Shown here: piece by piece, positions 54,918 to 64,000 of the stretch
How the letters are laid out: each line of letters opens with the position of its first letter
Position numbering within the stretch: the first letter of the stretch is position 1
DNA from: Prorocentrum cordatum
Lineage: Eukaryota; Sar; Dinophyceae; Prorocentrales; Prorocentraceae
Assembly: GCA_963575745.1 (NCBI GenBank)
Contig: CAUYUJ010007446.1
Location: 245,001 to 309,000, forward strand
Reading direction: 5' to 3'
DNA: 64,000 nucleotides
Position numbers and translations under genes: made by a program
The notes under the pieces: generated by a model
Seen by the model: the letters and a program-made list of their open reading frames with translations, nothing else
Told to the model about the DNA's origin: nothing
Database searches by the model: none

Positions 54918-55253
54918 GGGGGAGAGGGATTAAGAGGAAGGGCAAGAGGGAGAAGGAGGATGGGGAGGAAGAGGAGGGGGGGGCGGGAGAAGGGGGAGAG
55001 GGGGAAGAATGAGGAGGAAGAGGAGAAACACGAGGGGGGGAGGGTGAGAGGGGGAGGGGCATGATGGAGCGGAGAGGGGGAGAGGGATAATGAGAAGGGG
55101 GAGGACGAGGACAACCCATGCCATATGCACCCCGCCCTCCACCCGAAGGTGCTCAAGAACCTCAGGGACATGTGGGAGAGGGCGGAGTGCAACTTCGACC
55201 AGGCGGGGGCTGTCTTACGGGCAAGGAAGCAGATGTGGTCACACGGCTTCTAA
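53713..55253 (+). CDS. Gene E: three-exon gene, basic 164-aa protein of unknown function
   Basis: Exons 53713-53776, 53968-54254 and 55110-55253 join in frame (495 nt) with GT-AG introns of 191 and 855 nt. The protein begins MPELLRSSKRGAPERVDK, then RPFWLKADSLSRRPFWQRLV and GEVSGWMLGLPEDDVDD. A basic nuclear-localisation-like cluster RRKKRGPKSK sits at 63-72, followed by a Lys/Glu/Arg-rich helix. Exon 3 has HPALHPKVLKNLRDMWERAECNF and ends KQMWSHGF. I do not recognise a family. Both introns are repeat fill (TCC; GAT, TG and poly-G). The splice joins fit all phases, which supports the model. The ATG lies just after a C-run and no SL-like relic was seen. Confidence 0.62.
54390..54925. repeat. 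GAT tract, TG tract and poly-G inside gene E intron 2
   Basis: GAT/GAC triplets (54390-54625), then TGTG (54690-54865), GTG (54858-54880) and poly-G (54885-54916). Confidence 0.9.
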
Positions 55254-55317
55254 AAACTGGCGGTGGAATTGGAACACTTGGGAGGGCACGGCGCGGAGAA
55301 GACGGGGGGGGCAATAA

Positions 55318-55612
55318 TTGCTGGTGGGGTGGTGGCGGTGGGTGTGTGTGTGTGTGTGTGTGTGTGTTGTGGGGTTGTGTGTCGGTGTGTGTTGTGGTGT
55401 GTGGTGTGTGTGTGTGTGTGTTGCGTGTGTGTTGTGTGTGTGTGTGTGTGTGGTGTGTGTGGTTGCTGGTGGTGTGTGTGTGTGTGGTGTGTGTGTGTGT
55501 GTGTGTTGTGGTGTGTGTGTGTGCGTGTGTGGTTGCGTGTGCTGTGTTGTGGTGGGGGGGGGGGGGGGGGCCGCGGCGAAGGGGAGGGGGGGGGGGGGGG
55601 GGGGGGGGGGGG
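55318..55612. repeat. TG tract followed by poly-G
   Basis: TG/TTG repeats (55340-55550) then two G-runs (55553-55570, 55587-55611). Same order as at 54.69, 57.3 and 60.3 kb. Confidence 0.9.
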
Positions 55613-55739
55613 AGAGGGGCGAAGGGCGGAGAGAGACCGAGGAGAACAATGAGGAGAAGGGCAATGATGAGAAGGAGGCGGAGGGCGAGGATGAGAAAGA
55701 ATACAAGTGGGAAGATGAAGAGGAGCAGGCGGGAGGACG

Positions 55740-55945
55740 ACCCCCCGCGCATTCACCCCAAATCACCATCTACCGTCCTGGCCCCATGTTCAATCCTTCC
55801 AAATGGCCTTCCAGTTGTCCAGGGGAGACTTCCAAGGGCACCTTCTGGGGGCGGGGCGCTGGGGCCGAACCGAATTATTCACGCTTCGCGAATCCCCGCC
55901 AACCTATCCAGCGGCAGCCACTCGAGCGAAGGGCGCTGACCTTAC
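55740..55945 (+). CDS. Gene F: candidate 5' exon
   Basis: An open frame reads ITIYRPGPMFNPSKWPSSCPG, then TSKGTFWGRGAGAEPNYSRF and RQPIQRQPLERRALT. It is non-repetitive, with balanced aromatics. The last 15 codons have a homologous, stop-containing copy at 36506-36555, which supports this reading frame. The exon borders and its join to the part at 56.46 kb are not resolved. Confidence 0.35.
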
Positions 55946-56440
55946 AATGGTTTCTCTTCCGTCTTCCTCGTCTCATCCTCCTCTCAGTGTTCCTTGCCCT
56001 CCTCCCCCCCCCCCTCCTCTTCCGCCGCCTCCTCCTCATCAGCGTCACCATCATCATCAGCATCGCCATCTTCAGCATCATCATCACCATCATCAGCATC
56101 ATCATGAGCATCAGCATCAGCATCAGCATCATCAGCAGCATCATCAACATCGGCATCATCGTCACCATCGTCATCACCCCCCTGCCCCTCCCCCTATCTC
56201 CCCCTGGGCCTGGAGAGAGCGTTCCGCGAGTGGCACGGGGCCTCTCAAGCATCTCCTGGGCCACACCTGGGAGAGCTATTTCCGACGCCCCTCGCGATGA
56301 TCGTGGCTCCGAATCCCTTGCGCGCCCCCCCTCCCCCCTCCCCCCCCCAGGGGCCGCTGTCCTCGCGAGGGGCGTCAAATCGTAGCCTTCCCAGGGGTCG
56401 CCGAAGCGTAGGGGGGATGGGCAAACCCATCCCCGAGGGG
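55897..56440 (+). repeat. Duplicated exon-intron segment, copy 2
   Basis: Left block 55897-55948 and right block 56203-56320 align with 36506-36558 and 36972-37090. The middle is TCC/ATC triplet DNA (55970-56175). The coding frame in the left block is intact here. Confidence 0.55.
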
Positions 56441-56463
56441 GGGGGGGGAAGGGTGTTGACCAT

Positions 56464-56760
56464 ATGAGAACCTCTAAACCACTCGCGCCCAGACGGCTGG
56501 CGGGTGGCCCCGCTGCCCCGATCTCAGCCGCGAGGTCGGAGACCGAGGGCGAGGGCTCGTTTTACAGCCAGGGCGAGCTCACCGATATGTTCAAGAACGC
56601 AGAGCACTCGGCCAACTACTGAAACTGGGCCAAGAAGCAGGGCCTCTTGAAAAAGTGCGAGAAGCGGGCGCGCCGCGTGTTCTACTTCGAGCGGCAATTC
56701 CAGAGGTTCGGCACCAGGACCCCGTCACTCAAACAAACCAAGGGTTTCAAACGGAAGAGG
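56464..56760 (+). pseudogene. Gene F: internal exon interrupted by TGA
   Basis: A frame reads RSETEGEGSFYSQGELTDMF, then KNAEHSANY, a TGA at 56620-56622, then NWAKKQGLLKKCEKRARRVF and YFERQFQRFGTRTPS. Composition is coding-like on both sides of the stop in one frame, so a TGG-to-TGA change in a former exon, an unrecognised splice, or RNA editing could explain it. The fold looks helical and basic. I recognise no family. Confidence 0.45.
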
Positions 56761-57289
56761 GGGGAGGATGCACACGCGTGCGTGGATGGCCCGACGTGGA
56801 GAATTGCGCACGCAAGCGCGGCAGCGCGCGCGCCCCGCCAACGCTCGCGAGCCGTTGAATTAGGAGAATCTCTCCCACGCACCTTTAAGAGGAGGAAGAA
56901 CACGAGGAAGGAGGGTGCATGACAGACGAGGCGGGGGAGACGGAGGACGATGAGGAAGAGGAGGAGGAGGTGGAGAAGCGGGAGAAGGTAGAGGAGGAGG
57001 CTTAGATGGTCGGCGACTCGAGCGCCACCAGGAGGTCTGCACAATCTGAGGGGATGGGGGGTGGGGGGGGGGGATGCGGAAAGAACGAGGGCGATGCGCA
57101 GGAAGGGGGGGCGGGGGGGGGGGGGGCGGGGGGTGAATGGATGGAACGGAAGGCGAGGGCGCGGGTAAGGAGGAGGAAGAGAACAGGAGGGTTGATGAGG
57201 AGGATGAGGGAGGAGGAGAGGGAAGGGAGAGAAAGGATAAGCAGAAGGATGAGGCGGCGAGGAGGAGGGGGGTGTGGAGGTAGGGACGG

Positions 57290-57662
57290 ATGGGGGGGTG
57301 GGGGGGGGGGTGGGGGTGGGGTGGGGGGGGGCGGGGGTGGGTGGGTGGTGGTGGGTGGTGGTGGTGGTGGTTGGTGTTGGTGGTGTGGCGTCGGTGGGTG
57401 GTGGTGTGGGGTGAGGGGTGGCAGGGGTGTTGTGTGTGCGTTGTGTGTGTGTGGTGTGTTGTGTGGGTGGTGTGTGTTGTGTGTGTGTGGTGTTGTGTGT
57501 GTTGGTGTGGTGGTGTGGTGTGTGTGTGTGGGTGTGTGGTGATGTGTGTTGTTTTGTTGTGTTGGTTGGTTTGTGTGTGGTGGTGTGTGTGTGTGTGTGG
57601 GGTGGTAGTGTGTGTGTGTGTGTGATGTGGTGTTGTATGTGTGGTGTGTGTGTGTTGTGTGT

Positions 57663-57700
<38 letters not shown>

Positions 57701-57781
57701 CTGTGTGTGTGGGTGTGGTGGGTGGGTGGGTGGGTGGGGTGGGTAGTGCGCGGGGGGGGGGGGGGGGGGGGGGGGGGGGGT

Positions 57782-57812
<31 letters not shown>

Positions 57813-57830
57813 GGGGGGGGGGGTTTGAAG
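57290..57830. repeat. GTG/TG tract followed by poly-G
   Basis: G-rich and GTG (57290-57420), TG (57425-57715), GGTG (57716-57745) and poly-G (57752-57822). Confidence 0.92.
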
Positions 57831-57955
57831 GTAGGAGGGACACCAGGAGGGAAGGGGGAGAAGGGGGGGCAGGAGGAGGAGAAGGAGGAGAAGGAGAAGG
57901 AGGAGGGCAATAGGGAGCAGCCGCAGCAGGGAAAGGAGGAGGAGAAGGCGTAGAG

Positions 57956-58453
57956 GATCGGCGACTCGAGCTTGAGCTCGGCGACCCGATGAGTAGGAGG
58001 TGGATGACCCAGGAGCTAATCAAACTTGAGGGCGCCCTGATCAGGACGCGCCTAGATAAAGTTGACGGGGCGCGCGACGCGTTAAACATTCTCACACTCG
58101 CGTGCATGCGCATGGCCTCGCCCTCACCAATGAGCATGTACTCCCGCCAGGCCTTTGGGCTGAGAGATCAAATTCGGCTCCGTGCCGCAACCCCGCCCTT
58201 CCCCTTAGAGCGCCCCACGCGGCCCAATATGGCCCCGACAAATGCATCGGAAGCGCGTGACTGCCTCCAAGATAGCTCGGGGCCTCGACATTTTTCCCGA
58301 CGACCCAGAACACTCCCAAGACGACTCCAGGCGCCCTCAGGGCCTCCCAAAACATCACTCAAGCGGCCCAACTTGTTTACAGCACCTACGGGGGAGCCCA
58401 TGCTGGTTTCGCGTTGCGTCGCTCCCGATGGGCGCCCCCAGCTTCAGGAATGA
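57956..58453 (+). CDS. Gene F: candidate 3' exon
   Basis: After GGCGTAG (57949-57955) the frame reads DRRLELELGDPMSRRWMTQE, LIKLEGALIRTRLDKVDGAR and DALNILTLACMRM, then a Pro/Arg-rich tail to TGA at 58451-58453. The first half is a strong amphipathic-helix candidate. A similar start, TCGGCGACTCGAGC, follows CTTAG at 57001-57005, where the same frame reads GRRLERHQEVCTI and then stops, so this exon start appears duplicated. Function unknown; the tail after about 58180 may be non-coding. Confidence 0.4.
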   Translation, partial: DRRLELELGDPMSRRWMTQELIKLEGALIRTRLDKVDGARDALNILTLACMRMASPSPMSMYSRQAFGLRDQIRLRAATPPFPLERPTRPNMAPTNASEARDCLQDSSGPRHFSRRPRTLPRRLQAPSGPPKTSLKRPNLFTAPTGEPMLVSRCVAPDGRPQLQE

Positions 58454-58459
58454 CACGCG

Positions 58460-59000
58460 ATGACCCAGGGCATCCACACCATGAGCCCGACAAAAAAAAG
58501 TTAGCTTATCTTGGTGCATCCGAATGGGGGGGGGTGCGTGCATCGTGCATCGATGATCCCCTTCTCTGGGCCAGGGGGGGATAATGGCGGTCCCAAGGGG
58601 CGTCTCAGCCATCCCAGCGCGCTGTCGTTTTGTCTAGGTTGGGGGCAGGCACTAAGCCGTTCGCCCGCGCGCAGGCCCCTCGACGGGCCTACGAAAGCAC
58701 TTCGGTTGGTCAGTCGACCTGGCGGTGCAGGGATCCCCCCCCATGCGGCATGGACGCGGTAAGGGTGTGCACGCATATGTCGAAACATCCATGCACATTG
58801 CTAGCCTCCGCGCGACCGACACAACTGCGCTCCAATCATGAAGTGCAGAACCCTGTGTTTCTGCAGCGCCTACACGGTGTCAAGATATCAACAACTCACT
58901 TCTGGATGGGCTGGTGGGAATACGTTTTGCCCGCAACCCCGCGCAAACGGCGCCCAGTCATGACGCTGATGGGAATACGCGAGGCATCGCGACTTTACCA
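58460..59000. other. No gene seen
   Basis: Complex, moderately GC-rich sequence between genes F and G. An upstream exon of gene G may lie near 58986-59020. Confidence 0.45.
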
Positions 59001-59020
59001 TCGACGGGCGGCCTGTGAGC

Positions 59021-59895
59021 ATGCTTGACGTTGGGGCTGAACCTCAACCGACGGTCAGTTGCGCCCCCCCTCCCCCCGCCCCCCGTCCCTTCGCCTGCCC
59101 TCGCCTTCAAAGCAACAATAAAGACGGTCGGATGCGCCCTCCCACCCCCCCGCCCTTCCCCCTCTGCCCTCGCGTGTAGCCGCATCCCCCCGCGCGCCTC
59201 GATGTCTTCTCCCCGTTCCAGCAAGGAAGAAGACCGAGGTGATCGTAGAGGACAGGGCGCCTGCCGTTCCGCAGGACGAGGAGGAAGCGGAGGACGAGGG
59301 TGACGAGCAAGGGGGGTCCGAGGCCAGCGAGTCGGATGCGTCCGACGCCCCCACCTCTGAGCAGTCCAACGGCAAGCACAGCACCAAGAACAAGAAGCAT
59401 AAGAGGAAAAGGAAGGCGTCCAGCAGCTCTTCGGGCGACAGGAAACTGAAGAAAAAAGTAAATAAGCACGAGAAGAAGAAGAAGAAGCACAACAAGGACG
59501 ACAAGAAAGGCAAGAACAACAAGGACGACAAGAACAACAAGCACGGCAAAGACGACAAGAAAAAACCCAAAGACAAGGGCAACGACAAAGAAAAGGGCAA
59601 GCACAAGGACAAGGACAGGAAACATAACACGATGATCGATAAGAATCACACCAAAGGCAAGGACAAGGGCAAGGCGTCAAAGAAGAAGAGCAAGCACAAG
59701 AAATCGAGCTCGAGCTCGAGCACTGAAGAGCCCGCGCCACCAGCACCGCCGACGCCATCGAAGGTCGCCACGGTGATTGCCAAGAGCAAGGCCGAAGCGG
59801 TTGCCAAGGGCAAGCCAAAGCCCGCGAGTAAGCCCAAGGCCAGGACCAGCAGCAGCAGCAGCAGCAGCAGCGAGAGCGGCACCACGAGTGGCTGA
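59021..59895 (+). CDS. Gene G: lysine-rich, low-complexity nuclear-type protein
   Basis: Exons 59021-59057 and 59222-59895 join in frame with a 164-nt GT-AG intron, giving 236 aa from the ATG at 59021 (MLDVGAEPQPTV). The frame upstream (DFTIDGRPVS) is also protein-like, so the true start may be earlier, in an exon beginning near 58986. The protein has an acidic segment (DEEEAEDEGDEQ), a Ser/Asp patch, then about 100 residues of Lys/Asp/Asn/His repeats (KKHNKDDKKG, KHKDKDRKH). Ser runs follow, then a Pro/Ala/Lys section and a final Ser run before TGA. Such proteins are usually nuclear or RNA-associated, but nothing specific can be assigned. Confidence 0.55.
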
Positions 59896-60353
59896 TGAAC
59901 CAACCCTCGCTTAGCTTGTCTGCCGAGGGCTGGTAGGGGGGAAGCCTGGGGAAATGTGGTGACATAAGGAGAAATACGGGGAGGCACTGGAAGGGTGGGA
60001 TTAAGGACGAGGGTGCTGAGCGGCATCATCAGTGTGATAAGGAGGAGGGTGAGGGTGCTGGCGTGGATCAGGAGGGGGAGGCAAGCGGGATGAAAATGAG
60101 GAGGGTAGGGTCGGATCGGCAGGAGGAGGGGGGTGCGGGGTGGTGGTGGTGGTGGTGGGAGCCAGGTAGCGAGGGGGGGAATAGGATGCGAGGGTATGAG
60201 TAGGATAGAGCGGATGGTAGAGAGGCGGCGGGGGGGATGAGGGTGGGGGGGGGTGGGTTTGCGGGGTGGGATGGGTGGTGTGTGGGTGGGTGGGGGGGGG
60301 GGTGGGTGGGTGGTGGGCGGGAGGGTTTTGTTGTGTGTGTGTGTGTGGGTTGT

Positions 60354-60384
<31 letters not shown>

Positions 60385-61780
60385 TGTTGTGTGTGTGTGT
60401 GTGTGTGTGTGCGTCCCTGTGTTGTGTGTGTTGGTGTGTGTGTGTGGAGGGGGGGGGGGGGGGAGGGGGGGGGAAGGGGGAAGGGGGGGGGGGGGGGGGT
60501 GGTGGTTGGGTGGGGTGGGGGGTGGGAGGGGGGGTGGGGTGGGGGGGGAGGGGGGGGGGGGGGGGGGGGGGTGTAGGGGGGAGGGGGGGGGGGGGGGGGA
60601 GGGGGGGGGGGGCGGGGGGGGGGGGGTCGGGGGGGGGGTGGTGGTTCGGTGGGAGGGGGGGGGGAGGGGGGGGGGGTTAATAATAGCGGTGATGGGGCGT
60701 AGGCGTTGCAGGCGTTATCAATGATGGCGTAGATGTCGATAGCGATGACGCTGATTGATGGTGGTGGCCATGATGGCAATGCTGAAGAGGGGGGGTTGGA
60801 GAAGGATAGGCTGGTAATGCCGAGTGGGACACTGCGTAGGATGCGGCGGGCAGATTGTGGATGGCATGGGGTGGGATACGCATGCGGGATAAGATGATGG
60901 TGTGGGGCATAACGAAGATAATCATACTGAGGTGGAAGCGCAGGATCATTACAAGGGAGTGCGACGAGGAACGTGGAGGGGAGGAGGGGACCGACGAGAC
61001 AAGTTACGCGATGAGGCTGGGGGGCATATGGTCGAGGATGATGCGGTGCCAGGGTGGTGTGTGTGTGGGGGTAGCGGAAGCAATGGCACGACGACGCGGG
61101 GCAGGACGAGGACAAGGCAGAGGACGTGGAACGGGCGGGTGTGACGAGGGGGAGGGCGGGGAAGGCGTGGAGATGGATGGCGGTGCTGATGGCAATAGGC
61201 GCTGGCATGGCGCTAAGAACGATTATCATGATACTGATGATGATGAGAATGATGATGATGATGATGATGCTGATGATGCTGATGCTGATGATGATGACGA
61301 TGATGGCGATGATGATGATGGCGACGGTGATGCTGATGATGGGTGTGAGGGGGGTGAGGATGCGGGGGGAAGGGGGCAGGGGGGGGATAAGGAGGAGGGG
61401 GATGCGGGGGTGGGGGGTGCGACGGTAAAGGTTGATAGGGGGTGGGGTGCGATGAGGGGGCGGAGGACGAGGGAGCACGGTGGGAATCATGAGGAACGGG
61501 GGGGGGGGGGGGTCATACAACTCAGGCCAGGGGAAGTATTCGGGGGGGCAGTGGGCGGATGGGGATAGGGGAGCGCATTGGGGGAAGAGGTGGATGAGGA
61601 GATGGGGGCGGAGAGTGGGGGCGACGCGGGGGATTAGGTGGATAAGGGCGGGGGGGGCGCAGAAGAGGGTGATGAGGAAGATGGGCAGGAAGATGAGGAT
61701 GCGACCGACGATGGAGAATAAGAGAGTTGCAGAGGAGGAAAGGAGACGGTGAGCGGGGGAGGGTGACAAGGGCTACATGG
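59896..61780. repeat. G-rich region with TG, poly-G and GAT tracts; no gene
   Basis: GGA/GGTGG DNA (59980-60330), TG (60330-60450), long poly-G (60450-60680), mixed sequence, then GAT triplets (61216-61345) and G-rich DNA to 61780. The very long minus-strand frame across it is Pro/His/Thr low complexity. Confidence 0.8.
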
Positions 61781-62415
61781 GAGGAGGGCGCGAGAAGGCG
61801 GGCACAGTTTTAGCGTTGGTTGCAGCGAGTGCCCCATTGCGCTGGCGCAACGACGTCCACGCGCCGAGGTGGGCTTCCAGTGTCCCCGAGGCCATGTGAG
61901 CCTCGGGGGCATGTGCCATGCTCATCGAGGGCTGGCGCGCCCGTGTTCTGGTGGTGGCGCAAGAATCGAGAACAAAGGGCACGGAAGCATCGCTCCTAAC
62001 ACCGTGCGACAAACCCGAATTGGCTTTCTCATCAGAGTTCGAGCCCTAATTGCGCGTGGGGGGCTGGAGGGGTGGGGCGCAGGGGGAATCGGGGCAGCGC
62101 GCCACCAAACATGTCGCCAAGCACGTCACCAAGTGTTTGGGAAATCTGCAGCCCCCCCCCACCCCCCCCCCTGTCCCGACGAACGTGCCTGAATTGCCCT
62201 CCCTGCAAGTGCCGTCGTTCACGGGCATGGTTCCCGTCGCTCGAAGATGCGATCCTAAACGACACCACCTTAGATTGCCTTCCCAACTGGTGCCTAGAGG
62301 ACGCCCGTGCCCCGTGGCTCGAAGATGCGCCCACCCTAGGCTGAGGGGATCGCCGTGGCATCTCAGCTCCAAAGACCCAGTGGTGGCGTGGCCGTTGGCC
62401 GAACCACGGCGTCCA
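61781..62415. other. No firm gene
   Basis: A short frame at 62240-62344 contains two copies of a (G)CTCGAAGATGCG word (62238, 62321) reading SLEDA and WLEDA. No start or splice model could be made. Confidence 0.4.
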
Positions 62416-62437
62416 TCCTTAGCCATTTTGTTTGAGC
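62416..62437 (+). promoter_or_regulatory. Spliced-leader-like relic before gene H
   Basis: TCCTTAGCCATTTTG then TTTGAGC. The first 15 bases match DinoSL at 14 positions, including TAGCCATTTTG without a break; the 3' end has diverged. It ends 21 nt before the ATG of gene H, with TTGCAG, an acceptor-like end, between them. Confidence 0.6.
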
Positions 62438-62458
62438 CTTGCAGCGCTAAAAGAATGC

Positions 62459-63193
62459 ATGGTTCGCCAGAAGTCATTGCGGCCCGCTGGGGATGTTGCG
62501 CCTTCGAAAGCTCTCAGCCCGAAGAAGAAACATTTGAGGGCGCGGGCTCGGCAGATACTGGCGCCCCCCTCTGTCAATTCTCCTACTCGCCTGGCCGAAC
62601 TCAGGAGGGGCGCATCATCTTCACTTGAGTCTGAAGCCGACTTCAGCACGCACGGGGCCGTCCTCAAGCAAACGTTGTTGGGGCTATATCTCTCGGGAAG
62701 GTTGACGTCGGCCATGGTAGTTAGCGTTGCAAATTTGGTCACAAAAGCAGGAGGACACGGGGTAGAGGATATCGGAAGAGACCTTGTGCATAGCAGGAAT
62801 TCCACCAGGGCCTTGAAACGTTCACTGGGATTTGACGTGGTTTCTAAAGAGTGCTTGATGTGGGTTGATGCCCCCGTGCAAACTAAGAAAACAAAGCTGG
62901 CTTCGATGCGCCCTGTGCCATTCTTGCCGATATTTGAAGTCTTGGCGCTGATGTTTCGAAAACAAGGCCATGAGTTTCTCGCTCACAGATACGATCGCAA
63001 GCTGCTGTTCGGAAGCTTCTGGGATCATGAATTGGTGCAACAATATGGTGGGGCAAACGTTATACCCCTAAGATTGTTTCTCGATTACGCCAGGATAGAT
63101 GGGCATGCGTCCGCGCTCAACATATACGCGCCTTCTGGTTGCCGCCGATGCCACAGGGCGAGTGGGGGCGCAAGCGGAGGAGGAGGACAATGA
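62459..63193 (+). CDS. Gene H: probable retrocopy, resembles a multi-copy dinoflagellate ORF family
   Basis: An open frame of 244 aa starts at the ATG at 62459 (MVRQKSLRPAGDV). It has a basic N-terminal segment (SPKKKHLRARARQ), then VLKQTLLGLYLSGRLTSAMV, a middle with WVDAPVQTKKTK, PVPFLPIFEVLALMFRKQG and FWDHELVQQYGG, and finally VIPLRLFLDYARIDGHAS. The order (basic head, PVQ, PF-LP-EV, then IPL--F-D) recalls, from memory, a large lineage-specific dinoflagellate family with PFLLPHE and IPLA-HGDG motifs; I do not name it. The frame runs into GGA repeats after about 63155 (RRCHRASGG), where a splice donor or degeneration is likely, so the protein is probably truncated here. The adjacent SL-like relic and lack of introns suggest insertion from a trans-spliced mRNA. 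Confidence 0.55.
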   Translation: MVRQKSLRPAGDVAPSKALSPKKKHLRARARQILAPPSVNSPTRLAELRRGASSSLESEADFSTHGAVLKQTLLGLYLSGRLTSAMVVSVANLVTKAGGHGVEDIGRDLVHSRNSTRALKRSLGFDVVSKECLMWVDAPVQTKKTKLASMRPVPFLPIFEVLALMFRKQGHEFLAHRYDRKLLFGSFWDHELVQQYGGANVIPLRLFLDYARIDGHASALNIYAPSGCRRCHRASGGASGGGGQ

Positions 63194-63370
63194 GAAGAAG
63201 GACGAGGAGAAGGAGTGGGGAGGACGAGGAGAAGGGATAAGAGGAGGAGGGGAGACGGAGGAGGAGGAGGAGGCGGAGAAGGGAGGAGGAGGAGGAGAAG
63301 GATGAGGAGCACAATGAGGAAGTGGAGTAGGAAAAGCGAGATATCAGAAGGGGGGGGGGGGGGGGGAGGG
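63175..63370. repeat. GGA purine tract and poly-G
   Basis: GGA/GAA triplets (63175-63325) then a G-run at 63349-63367; possibly the start of an intron of gene H. Confidence 0.85.
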
Positions 63371-64000
63371 CGCGCGGATAGGCTGAAGGGCGATGGGGCC
63401 AGGGACTGTGTATGGGGTTGAAGTACAGGAGTACAGAACCCCTGATCCGTTGGTAGAGAGATGGAGGGATAGATGGATATCTTTCCCTCCCCAGCGATCA
63501 AGGTACGATCGCTCCAACTCAGTACCTGAGCCCAAACGGCCAGGTGCGGGAGAGGTAAGGATAAGGAGTATATATGAGGGTATTACACGGGTTCCATACA
63601 CACCCCCCGTCCCGAATCCCGCCCGTGAAGGCAGGACTCGGGATCAGGAGGATGGAATCCGTAACCTCAGAACTCCTTTACCTTAAGTCTGAAAAGGCAG
63701 CTGGGCTAAAAGTCAGCGAAGCCACAGCTTGCAAAGTGAGGTAAGAAGAGATACCTTGGGTCTCTTTTTCTTCTCCAGGCGGTCTTTGCCGCCCCCTCGG
63801 TGCGCCCCCCAAAACGCTTCGGCACTCGAGGGAGGAGAAGAATGAGACAAAGGTAGGCGGAGAAAGAAGATCTGAGCATCAAGGCAACGTAAACCGCCTC
63901 GCAAGATTTGCGAGGCAGGCGTTGCCACCAGCTATCATATTATTCTCGACGCAATATTGTTAGATTGTTAAAATATGCATGCTAAGATCGTGTTGACGAA
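63371..64000. other. No gene seen
   Basis: Complex sequence to the window end. No exon, repeat array or RNA gene could be supported. Confidence 0.5.

Noticed and set aside
59646-61769. 707-residue minus-strand frame
   Set aside because: Almost entirely Pro/Thr/His/Ile from G-, TG- and GAT-rich DNA; the true coding strand at its start is gene G.

Overview
This window looks like nuclear DNA of a dinoflagellate. Four kinds of sequence evidence support that. Protein-coding exons only join in frame if introns start with GT, GC or GA and end with AG. Sequences resembling the 22-nt dinoflagellate spliced leader (DinoSL) lie shortly upstream of several start codons. There is a Ty1/copia-type element whose protease site reads DTAAG. 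Repeats are very dense (pyrimidine and purine triplets, TG, GAT, poly-G/C, satellites) in a GC-rich background. I cannot name the species. No tRNA, rRNA, CRISPR array or bacterial operon was seen.

Layout. 1-1.6 kb: AT-rich microsatellites. 1.7-5.3 kb: an unrecognised ORF, then a decayed reverse-transcriptase region of DIRS type. 5.3-18.5 kb: mostly non-coding, with minisatellites, GAT/TCC/GGA tracts, one dispersed repeat in two copies and a MITE-like inverted-repeat element. 18.5-27.9 kb: a 9.4-kb LTR retrotransposon with 188-bp LTRs, a 4-bp target duplication and a damaged gag-pol. 28-29.4 kb: short tandem repeats ending in a perfect 40-bp palindrome. 29.5-38.9 kb: a gene-bearing stretch with three modelled genes: A (eight exons, 650 aa, acidic and lysine-rich), B (four exons, 235 aa, GX3 repeat) and D (intronless, 235 aa), plus loose terminal exons. 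40.1-46.9 kb: a 130-bp tandem repeat, a ~160-bp satellite organised into ~2.14-kb higher-order repeats, an inverted satellite junction, a GC-alternating zone and a 76-bp tandem array. 47-53.7 kb: a 23-bp perfect hairpin, GC-rich DNA and inverted arrays of a 6/12-mer. 53.7-64 kb: genes E (three exons, 164 aa), F (incomplete, with an in-frame TGA), G (lysine-rich) and H (probable retrocopy), separated by TG, poly-G and GAT tracts.

The genes show no shared pathway. The common theme is RNA-mediated movement. SL-like remnants precede genes B, D and H, and possibly A. Another lies inside both LTRs of the copia element. B and A have these remnants and also repeat-filled introns, which would fit retroposition of trans-spliced mRNAs followed by intron gain. 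The splice models were built by hand from frame continuity and have not been checked against transcripts.
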